The position numbers and the translations under genes were made by a program. DNA of 64,000 bases. Source: Conyzicola lurida (lineage in GTDB: Bacteria > Actinomycetota > Actinomycetes > Actinomycetales > Microbacteriaceae). Every line of letters begins with the position of its first letter. The first letter of the stretch is position 1. The stretch lies in contig NZ_JACHMJ010000001.1 in NCBI RefSeq assembly GCF_014204935.1, positions 2,914,001 to 2,978,000 on the forward strand. The letters are read 5' to 3'. Under the pieces are notes generated by a model. That model had not been told where the DNA came from and made no database searches. It saw nothing but the letters and a program-made list of their open reading frames with translations. Shown one piece after another: positions 33,715 to 40,030 of this stretch.

Positions 33715-34553
33715 CCACCACCACGACCATCCCCCGCCTCCCCGCCGGCCGCGGCCTGCGTCTCGGCCTCAGCCGCATCGGCAACGAGGTGCGCACCTAC
33801 TTCCGCCAGGGCGACTCCGTCTTCTTCACCTTCCTGTTTCCCGTGGTGATGCTCACGATCTTCTCCACCGCTTTCAGCAATCAGACCTTCGGTGAGGATG
33901 CCGCCGGGGGCGGAGTCTCCGCGGCCGCGTACTACCTCCCGGGCATGCTCGCGGCGGGTCTGCTGTTGAGCGGGCTGCAGAACCTGGCGATCGACATCGC
34001 GATCGAACGCAGCGACGGCACCCTGAAGCGCCTCGCCGGCACCCCGCTGCCCGTCGTCAGCTACTTCATCGGCAAGATCGGGCAGGTGCTCGTCACCGGC
34101 GCGGCCCAGGCGGCCCTGCTGCTGATCGTCGCGGGCGTCGTGTTCGGTGTGGAGCTCCCCACCGATCCCGCGGCCTGGGCCACGTTCCTCTGGGTGTTCG
34201 TACTCGGGGTGACGACATCCGCCGTTCTGGGCATTGCTCTTTCCCCGCTGCCGCGCAGCGGCAAGAGCGCGAGTGCCGTGGTGATACCGATCACGCTCGT
34301 GCTGCAGTTCATCTCGGGCGTCTACCTGCCGTTCAGCCAGCTGCCCGAGTGGCTGCAGAACGTCGCCAACGCCTTCCCGCTCAAGTGGCTCGCGCAGGGA
34401 ATGCGGTCGGTGTTCCTGCCCGAGAACTTCGAGTCGCTCGAACCCGGCGGCACGTGGAACCTCGTCGGGGTGGCCATCGCGACGATCGCCTGGCTGGTGG
34501 CCGGGATCGTGTTCTGTCGGCTGACCTTCCGGTGGATCCGCAAGGATAGCTGA
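33711..34553 (+). CDS. ABC-2 type exporter permease
   Basis: Membrane subunit of 280 residues with six spans, paired with the ATPase it overlaps by four bases (ATGA). The TYFRQGDSVFFTFLFPVVML start and the LSGLQNLAIDIAIERSDGTL block, then the LQFISGVYLPFSQLPEWLQ region before the last spans, are usual in DrrB/YadH-like ABC-2 permeases. It is followed directly by a histidine kinase gene, so the exporter is probably under that system's control. Confidence 0.88.
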   Translation: MTTTTTIPRLPAGRGLRLGLSRIGNEVRTYFRQGDSVFFTFLFPVVMLTIFSTAFSNQTFGEDAAGGGVSAAAYYLPGMLAAGLLLSGLQNLAIDIAIERSDGTLKRLAGTPLPVVSYFIGKIGQVLVTGAAQAALLLIVAGVVFGVELPTDPAAWATFLWVFVLGVTTSAVLGIALSPLPRSGKSASAVVIPITLVLQFISGVYLPFSQLPEWLQNVANAFPLKWLAQGMRSVFLPENFESLEPGGTWNLVGVAIATIAWLVAGIVFCRLTFRWIRKDS

Positions 34554-35705
34554 ATGGGCAACTCTCGCTGGTGGGACTTCGCGGTCGTCGCGGGCGCGGT
34601 GATCCTCACCCTGCTGTTGCTCGTCAACGGCGCCGAGGGGTGGGAGCTGGTCTCCGCGATCGCCGTCATCGTCGCGATCGTGCTGGTCTGGTACCTGCTC
34701 GGACGCCACAGCGAACAGGGATCACCCCGGGCGATCGCAGTCGTCGTCGCGGTCATCGTGCTCTCGGGCATCGGCACCGCGATCAGCCCGGGCATGGCCA
34801 CCGTGCAGGCGATCGCGTTCCCCCTGGTTTGGATCCTGTCGCGCACGACCCGCGACGCCGTCTTCGCCAACGTGCTGCTCGCCGTCTCGGTCGGCGCCGG
34901 CTACGTGCTGCGGCTGGGGCCCACCATGGACGTGCTGGCCGAGGCGGCCGTGATCGAGACGATCTCGCTCGCCGGCAGTTTCGCGATCGGCTTCTGGATC
35001 ACCCGCATCTCGGAGGAGAGCGACGAACGCGCCCGGCTGATCGACGAGCTACGGCAGACGCAGGCGCAGCTCGAGCTGGTGAGCCGGGATGCCGGTGCGA
35101 TGGGTGAACGCGAGAGGCTGGCCCGCGAGATCCACGACACGATCGCGCAAGACCTCACCGGCCTCGTGCTGCTCGCGCAGCGCACCCGCCGGGAACTCGT
35201 CGGCGGCAGCGCGACCGTCGGCGAGACCGTCGACCTGCTCGAGGACAGCGCCCGCAGCGCTCTCGCCGAGACCCGCTCCCTCGTCGCGACGACCGCTCCG
35301 GTCGGGCTCAGCGGCGACGGGATCGTGGCGGCGCTCGAGCGTCTCGCCACGAGGTTCACCCGGGAGACCGGGATCGCGGTCGCCGTCACCGGCGCGGTGC
35401 CGAAGCTCACGCGGGAAACCGAAGTGGTGCTTCTGCGCTGCGCCCAGGAAGGACTCGCCAACGTGCGCAAACACTCGGGGGCCGTGACCTGCGGCCTCGA
35501 CCTCTTCGTGCGCGACGGCATGGTCGGCATCGCCGTCAGCGACAGCGGGGACGGGTTCGACCCGCTCGCCGTGCGCGAGGGCTTCGGGCTGAGCGGCATG
35601 CGCGACCGCCTCGCGCTCGTCGGCGGGGACCTGCGCATCGACTCGCGCCCGGGCGACGGCACCGAGGTCACGGCGACCCTGCCCCTCGTGGCGGTGCCCG
35701 CGTGA
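34554..35705 (+). CDS. NarL-partner sensor histidine kinase
   Basis: Membrane kinase of 383 residues. Five or six hydrophobic segments fill residues 8-155, then a short coiled coil (LIDELRQTQAQLELVSRD), the HisKA_3 box (ERLAREIHDTIAQDLTGLV, phospho-accepting His) and the ATPase region (CAQEGLANVRKHSG, DSGDGFDP, GFGLSGMRDRL). Its start codon follows the permease stop without a gap. With the next gene it forms a DesK/LiaS-like two-component pair that may regulate the exporter. Confidence 0.9.
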   Translation: MGNSRWWDFAVVAGAVILTLLLLVNGAEGWELVSAIAVIVAIVLVWYLLGRHSEQGSPRAIAVVVAVIVLSGIGTAISPGMATVQAIAFPLVWILSRTTRDAVFANVLLAVSVGAGYVLRLGPTMDVLAEAAVIETISLAGSFAIGFWITRISEESDERARLIDELRQTQAQLELVSRDAGAMGERERLAREIHDTIAQDLTGLVLLAQRTRRELVGGSATVGETVDLLEDSARSALAETRSLVATTAPVGLSGDGIVAALERLATRFTRETGIAVAVTGAVPKLTRETEVVLLRCAQEGLANVRKHSGAVTCGLDLFVRDGMVGIAVSDSGDGFDPLAVREGFGLSGMRDRLALVGGDLRIDSRPGDGTEVTATLPLVAVPA

Positions 35706-36316
35706 TCCGCGTGCTCGTGGCCGACGACCACCCCATCGTGCGCTCCGGCATCGTCGCGCTGCTCGGCGCGGCCGACGACATCGAGGTCGTCGGCGAGGCC
35801 GCGGACGGGCAGGAAGCCGTCGACCTGGCCCTCTCCCTCGACCCCGACCTCGTCCTGATGGACCTGAGGATGCCGCGGCTGACCGGCGACGAAGCGACGG
35901 CGCTCATCCTCCGCGCGAAGCCGCGCATCCGGGTCGTTGTGCTCACCACCTACGAGAGCGACGCGAATATCCTCGCGGCGATCGAGGCGGGTGCGAGCGG
36001 CTACCTGCTCAAGGCCGCCCCGCAGGAGGAGATCCTCGCCGGAATCCGGTCGGTCGCCCGCGGAGAGGTCGCGCTCGCGCCGTCGATCGCCGCCCTCCTC
36101 GTGCAGCGGCTGAAGACGCCGACCGTCACGCTGAGCGCGCGCGAGACCGAGATCCTCGGGCTCGTGGCGCAGGGGCTGAGCAACCCGTCGATCGCGAGAA
36201 AGCTGTTCCTCGGCGAGGCGACGGTGAAGACGCACCTGCTGCACGCCTTCGAGAAACTCGGCGTGAACGACCGCACGCGCGCGGTGACGAAGGCGATGGA
36301 GCTGGGGATTCTGTAG
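35702..36316 (+). CDS. NarL/LuxR-type response regulator
   Basis: Response regulator of 204 residues, GTG start overlapping the kinase stop (GTGA). Receiver motifs are VLVADDHPIVRSGIVALL, LVLMDLRMPRLTGDE and GYLLKAAP; the LuxR DNA-binding end has LSARETEILGLVAQGLSN then GEATVKTHLLHAFEKLGV. It is the last gene of the exporter/two-component operon, followed by a hairpin. Confidence 0.92.
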   Translation: MIRVLVADDHPIVRSGIVALLGAADDIEVVGEAADGQEAVDLALSLDPDLVLMDLRMPRLTGDEATALILRAKPRIRVVVLTTYESDANILAAIEAGASGYLLKAAPQEEILAGIRSVARGEVALAPSIAALLVQRLKTPTVTLSARETEILGLVAQGLSNPSIARKLFLGEATVKTHLLHAFEKLGVNDRTRAVTKAMELGIL

Positions 36317-36319
36317 CCG

Positions 36320-36348
36320 CCGGCCCCTGAGCCTGTCGAAGGGGCCGG
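36320..36348 (+). terminator. Hairpin with a dispersed-repeat core in its loop
   Basis: CCGGCCCCT and AGGGGCCGG form a 9-bp perfect stem around GAGCCTGTCGA, the core of the dispersed repeat. It starts three bases after the response-regulator stop and is a plausible 3' end for the operon, although no T-run follows. Confidence 0.55.
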
Positions 36349-36430
36349 GTTACTCGTTATCCCTCGGTCGCAGGCTCCCTCGGCGCTGGCGTCGCAGAAT
36401 CGCTGGCGCGATTCTCATAGCTCCGGCGCG

Positions 36431-37525
36431 CTAGAGCGAAACGCCCACCAGCACCGGCTCCGCGTGCATGCGCACGCCGAACTCCGAGAAGACCCGGGTC
36501 TGTACGTAGCGCCCGAGTTCGGCGACCTCGGCCGCGGTCGCGCCGCCGGTGTTGACGATCGCGAGGGTGTGTTTCGTCGAGATCGCGGCGCGCGAGCCGG
36601 GCAGCGAGAAGCCGCGGGTGATGCCCGCCTTCTCGATCAGCCAGGCGGCGCTGAGCTTGACGCGGAAGTCGGTCTGCACGGGCGGCGCAGCCGGTTCCTC
36701 GCCGAGCGGCACGGCGACCGAGGAGGGCTCCGGCGCGTTGGCCCAGCGCGGCGCCTGCTCGGGCAGCGTGCGGGCGAAGTTCTCGCCGACGATCGGGTTG
36801 GTGAAGAACGATCCGCAGCTCACCGAGTCGGGGTCGGCGGGGTCGAGCACCATGCCCTTCGAGGAGCGCAGCGCGAGCACGGTGTCGCGCACGAGGGCGA
36901 GCGGCACGCGGTCGCCGAGCGTCACGCCCAGCGACGACGCGAGCTGCGCGTAGGCGACCGGGGCACCGAGGCCGTCGGTGCTGCGACCCAGTTCGAGCTC
37001 GATCGCGAGCACGAGTCCCTGCTTGCCCTGCTTGAGCACCGAGGTGCGGTAGTCGAAGCCGAGGTCGGCCGCGGTGATGCGCTGGCGCTCGCCCGACAGG
37101 TAGTCGAGGAAGTCGATCGCGACGAGGCTCGTCGAGATCTCCTGCCCGTAGGCGCCGATGTTCTGCACCGGGGCGGCGCCGCTCGAACCGGGGATGCCGC
37201 TGAGCGCTTCGATGCCGGTCAGGCCGTTCTGCACGGTGTACTCGACGAGCGCGTCCCACGGCTCGCCGGCCTCGACGCGCAGGCGCACGCGCCCGTTCTC
37301 CTCCGAGAGCTGCTCGATGCCTCGGGTGAGCACGCGGATGACCGTGCCGTCGAATCCCTCGTCGGCCACGACCATGTTCGATCCGCCGCCGAGCAGCATC
37401 CACGCTTCGCCGCTGCCCCAGGCGTCGAGGGTCGCCTCGACGAGCTCGTCGGCCGTGGCCGGCGCGAGCAGCAGGTGCGCTTCTCCGCCCACCCGCATCG
37501 TCGTGAGTTCGGCGAGGGTCGTCAT
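36431..37525 (-). CDS. murB: UDP-N-acetylenolpyruvoylglucosamine reductase
   Basis: Cytoplasmic FAD enzyme that reduces UDP-GlcNAc-enolpyruvate to UDP-MurNAc, the second committed step of peptidoglycan synthesis. The 364-residue protein has the flavin-binding TTMRVGGEAH and LLGGGSNMVVADEGFDG, then IPGSSGAAPVQNIGAYGQE, and the catalytic serine region DSVSCGSFFTNPIVG. The C-terminal ending LARYVQ-like GRYVQTRVFSEFGV is usual. The ATG overlaps the MaoC stop by one base. Confidence 0.95.
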   Translation of the reverse strand: MTTLAELTTMRVGGEAHLLLAPATADELVEATLDAWGSGEAWMLLGGGSNMVVADEGFDGTVIRVLTRGIEQLSEENGRVRLRVEAGEPWDALVEYTVQNGLTGIEALSGIPGSSGAAPVQNIGAYGQEISTSLVAIDFLDYLSGERQRITAADLGFDYRTSVLKQGKQGLVLAIELELGRSTDGLGAPVAYAQLASSLGVTLGDRVPLALVRDTVLALRSSKGMVLDPADPDSVSCGSFFTNPIVGENFARTLPEQAPRWANAPEPSSVAVPLGEEPAAPPVQTDFRVKLSAAWLIEKAGITRGFSLPGSRAAISTKHTLAIVNTGGATAAEVAELGRYVQTRVFSEFGVRMHAEPVLVGVSL

Positions 37526-37926
37526 CAGGCCAGGCTGACGCGCGCTTGGGCTTTGCCGAGCACCGTCTGGTCGGCGAAGGTGACCGTGAGGTCGATGCGG
37601 ATCTCGGCGTCGGTGAGTGCCCCGACCTTGGCGACGACCGTCACGGTCGCGCCATCCACCGGGTCGACCACGACGGGGCGCGTGAAGCGCACCTGGTAGT
37701 CGAGCACCTTGGCGGGGTCGCCGATCCAGTCGACGACCGGCTGCACCGCGAGGCCCATGGTGAGCATGCCGTGCGCGAGCACTCCGGGCAGGCCGACGCT
37801 CTGCGCGACGTCGTCGCGGTAGTGGATCGCATTGAAGTCGCCGGAGGCCCCGGCGTAGCGCACGAGCGAATCACGCGTGAGGACGAAGGTCTTCTCGGCG
37901 ACGATCTCGCCCAGTTCCGCGATCAT
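37525..37926 (-). CDS. MaoC-like (R)-hydroxyacyl dehydratase, HadB-like subunit
   Basis: Hot-dog fold protein of 133 residues. The hydratase-2 motif is visible in YAGASGDFNAIHYRDDVAQS with the catalytic Asp and His, followed by LPGVLAHGMLTMGL. It overlaps the upstream HadA-like gene (ATGA), and the two should form a heterodimer. In mycobacteria HadAB dehydrates 3-hydroxyacyl-ACP; in this organism the substrate is not known. Confidence 0.85.
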   Translation of the reverse strand: MIAELGEIVAEKTFVLTRDSLVRYAGASGDFNAIHYRDDVAQSVGLPGVLAHGMLTMGLAVQPVVDWIGDPAKVLDYQVRFTRPVVVDPVDGATVTVVAKVGALTDAEIRIDLTVTFADQTVLGKAQARVSLA

Positions 37927-38369
37927 TCGTCTCCCCTGACGACGAGCGTCGAGGTCGCGGTGACCACGTGGGCACCGGTCTGGTCGACGATGGTGGATTC
38001 GGCGGTGACCATCGCGTTGCCGCCGAGCGTCTTGATGCTCGAGACGGCGAGGGTCGCGGTGAGCTCGTCGCCCGCGACGATGGCGCGCGTGTAGCTGAAC
38101 CGCTGCTCGCCGTGGACGACGCGCGAGAAGTCGATGCCGCCGTCGGGCTCGGCGAGGAGCTGCTGGAGCGTCGCCTCCTGGACGACGACCGGGAAGGTCG
38201 GCGGGGCGACGATGTCCGAATACCCGGCAGCGCGCGCGGCCTCCGGGTCGTGGTTGAGCGGGCTCGTGGCGAAGACGGCGCGGGCGAACTCGCGGATCTT
38301 CTCCCGCCCGACGAGATAGGGGGCAGTGGGCGCGAACACGCGGCCCTGCAGTTCGGGGTTCACTGGCAC
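37923..38369 (-). CDS. MaoC-like dehydratase N-terminal protein, HadA/FAS1-like subunit
   Basis: Hot-dog fold partner of 148 residues, start GTG (VPVNPELQG). The N-terminal LVGREKIREFARAVF and VAPPTFPVVVQE motifs match the FAS1-type dehydratase N-terminal family, and VVHGEQRFSYTRAIVAGDEL is the conserved second half. The active-site Asp/His are in the other subunit. The pair followed by murB is seen in several actinobacteria. Confidence 0.85.
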   Translation of the reverse strand: MPVNPELQGRVFAPTAPYLVGREKIREFARAVFATSPLNHDPEAARAAGYSDIVAPPTFPVVVQEATLQQLLAEPDGGIDFSRVVHGEQRFSYTRAIVAGDELTATLAVSSIKTLGGNAMVTAESTIVDQTGAHVVTATSTLVVRGDE

Positions 38370-38444
38370 CCGGTAATTCTAGCGACCGAGCGGTCGGACG
38401 GTGGACGGCGGCGTGCGCCATCCCTCCCCGCTCGGACAACCACA

Positions 38445-38476
38445 AAACCCCGGCTGCCTGTCGGCAACCGGGGTTT
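38445..38476 (-). terminator. Terminator of the 26-codon peptide gene
   Basis: AAACCCCGG and CCGGGGTTT form a 9-bp stem extended by a further 4 pairs after one mismatch, with a TGT loop. On the minus strand it is followed by TTTTGTGG. It starts 30 bases past the small gene's stop and could also serve the opposite strand. Confidence 0.85.
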
Positions 38477-38505
38477 CGTTGGGGGTCTTTTGGGGTGCTA
38501 TCTGC

Positions 38506-38586
38506 CTACTGGCAGGAGTCGCACTGCAGAAGATCCATCGGGTCAACGGGAACTGCGTAGCCGCCGACTGTTTCGTCGTTGTCCAT
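38506..38586 (-). CDS. 26-residue peptide with C-terminal CDSCQ (unrecognised)
   Basis: Tiny gene: ATG then 25 codons and TAG. The peptide begins MDNDETVGGY, has a VPVDP middle and ends DLLQCDSCQ, giving one CxxC pair four residues from the end, net negative charge and no membrane segment. A full AAGGAGGA ribosome site lies four bases before the ATG, a near-consensus promoter about 60 bases upstream and a terminator 30 bases downstream, so it is a complete transcription unit. I do not recognise the family. It might bind zinc, form a disulfide or be a precursor peptide; no modifying enzyme is next to it. Confidence 0.8.
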   Translation of the reverse strand: MDNDETVGGYAVPVDPMDLLQCDSCQ

Positions 38587-38642
38587 GTGATCCTCCTTCT
38601 GTGTTGTGGTCGTGACCGCGACTGACTGCCGCGAGGGTTCTC

Positions 38643-38672
38643 ACTATATAACGGGAATCACACGGATGTCAT
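38643..38672 (-). promoter_or_regulatory. Promoter of the 26-codon peptide gene
   Basis: On the minus strand ATGACA (38667-38672) is followed after 18 bases by TATAGT (38643-38648), or after 16 by TATATA. Both hexamers are close to the housekeeping consensus. The implied 5' leader is about 50 bases and includes the strong ribosome site. Confidence 0.7.
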
Positions 38673-38689
38673 TCCACTACATCTAGTGT

Positions 38690-39064
38690 TTCGGCGTGTC
38701 GCGATGATTAATATTCTGCCAACGACCACTGACATTTGCGGCACCCGCGGAATCTCGCGGGAGTTGCCGGGCGGGCTGATTTCGCGCGTCTTTTCGGGAG
38801 GAAAATCAAGTCCCCCGATCTGGGACGGGGTGGTGGGCGTGTCGTTTTCGCCGGCCGACAGGATGACGCGCGGGCGAGCGCGCGATCGGTCCTGTCGGGC
38901 GGGCGAACGGGGCGATCGGCCCTGTCGGGCGGGCGCGGCGGGGGCGCGTCGAAGGCGCGTCGAAGGCGCGTCGCGGCGGGCGGGCGCGGCGCGTCGCGGC
39001 GGGAGCGCGTCGCGGCGGGTGGGCGCGGCAAGGCGGGCGGGTCAGCCAGCCAGCCGGCGCAGCA
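38690..39064. other. Gene-free stretch with G+C-rich short repeats
   Basis: No convincing gene is present. The first 100 bases are comparatively A+T-rich with an imperfect hairpin (CCCGCGGAATCTCGCGGG). From 38882 there are two copies of GCGATCGGTCCTGTCGGG type repeats 30 bases apart, then slipped copies of GGCGCGTCGAA and GCGTCGCGGCGGG up to about 39050. Open frames here have only Arg/Pro/Ala-rich low-complexity translations. Confidence 0.7.
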
Positions 39065-40030
39065 CTAGCGGTACGACGCCGCCAGGCGGGCGAAGCCCTC
39101 GTCGAGCGAGACGGCGGGCGTCCACTGCAGGTCGGCGCGGGTGCGGCGTTGGTCGAACCAGTGCGCTGTCGACAGCTGCTCGGCGAGGAACCGGGTCATC
39201 GGCGGTTCGTCCGCGCCCGGGCGGATGCGCCAGGCACGCTCGATGACCGACCCCGCGGCACGGGCGACTCCGGCGGGAACACTCCACGCCGGTGCACGCA
39301 CCCCGGCGGCCGCGCACATGCCCGCGAGCAGTTCGGCGACGGGCCGCGGCTCGCCGTTGGTGATCACGTACGAGTTGCCGTGCACCTGCGGTGCCCGCTC
39401 GAGGGCGGCCGTGATGGCGGATGCCGCGTTGTCGATGTACGTCGTATCGATGAGCGCCGCACCGTGGCCGAGCAGCGGCAGCCGGCCGCGGCGCGCCCGG
39501 TCGACGATGCGCGCGACGAGCTGCGTGTCGCCGGGTCCCCAGACGAGGTGGGGCCGCACGGCCACGACGGCCAGCGCGGCCGAGTCGGCGCCGAGGGCGA
39601 GCAGTTCCGCGGTCGCCTTGGTGCGCGCGTAGTCGCCGCGGGCGCGTAGCGGGTCGGCGGGCCGCGCGTCGTCGCCGACGATCGAGGCTCCCGAGTGCGC
39701 GACCGAGGGCGAGGAGACCTGCACGAAGCGCGAGACGCCCGACTGGGTGGCCGCGCGCAGCAGGCGCAGGGTGCCGCCCACGTTGACGGCGTCGAACTCC
39801 GCGGGGTCGCCGGCGAGCGAGACCTTGGCGGCGAGGTGCATGACCGCGTCGGCACCGTCGACGGCGCGCGCGACATCGCCGACCGAGGTCACCGAGCCGA
39901 GGTGGTCGGTCGCTCCGGCGACGCCCGAGGGACGCCGCTGCAGCGTGCGAACCTCGTGCCCCGCCGCGACCACCGAGGCCGCCACGGCGCTGCCGAGCAG
40001 TCCGCTGGCCCCGGTGACGAGAACGATCAC
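39065..40030 (-). CDS. oleD: OleD-like NAD(P)-dependent dehydrogenase of olefin biosynthesis
   Basis: Short-chain dehydrogenase/epimerase of 321 residues. In the olefin pathway OleD reduces the 2-alkyl-3-ketoacid made by OleA to the 3-hydroxy acid. The Rossmann motif is VTGASGLLGSAVAA and the catalytic YxxxK is in GDYARTKATAE; LIDTTYIDNAASAI is a typical 3-beta-hydroxysteroid-dehydrogenase-like block. The GTG start overlaps the oleBC stop (GTGA). The assignment rests on both fold and gene context. Confidence 0.88.
   Translation of the reverse strand: MIVLVTGASGLLGSAVAASVVAAGHEVRTLQRRPSGVAGATDHLGSVTSVGDVARAVDGADAVMHLAAKVSLAGDPAEFDAVNVGGTLRLLRAATQSGVSRFVQVSSPSVAHSGASIVGDDARPADPLRARGDYARTKATAELLALGADSAALAVVAVRPHLVWGPGDTQLVARIVDRARRGRLPLLGHGAALIDTTYIDNAASAITAALERAPQVHGNSYVITNGEPRPVAELLAGMCAAAGVRAPAWSVPAGVARAAGSVIERAWRIRPGADEPPMTRFLAEQLSTAHWFDQRRTRADLQWTPAVSLDEGFARLAASYR

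Noticed and set aside
36396-36415. AGAATCGC-TGGC-GCGATTCT hairpin after murB as a terminator
   Set aside because: The 8-bp stem is plausible, but it lacks a T-run and lies among other short G+C-rich stems; support is too weak for a separate feature.
38708-39031. A 107-codon minus-strand frame in the gene-free stretch before oleD
   Set aside because: The product is an Arg/Pro/Ala-rich translation of slipped G+C-rich repeats, with no ribosome site and no recognisable fold.
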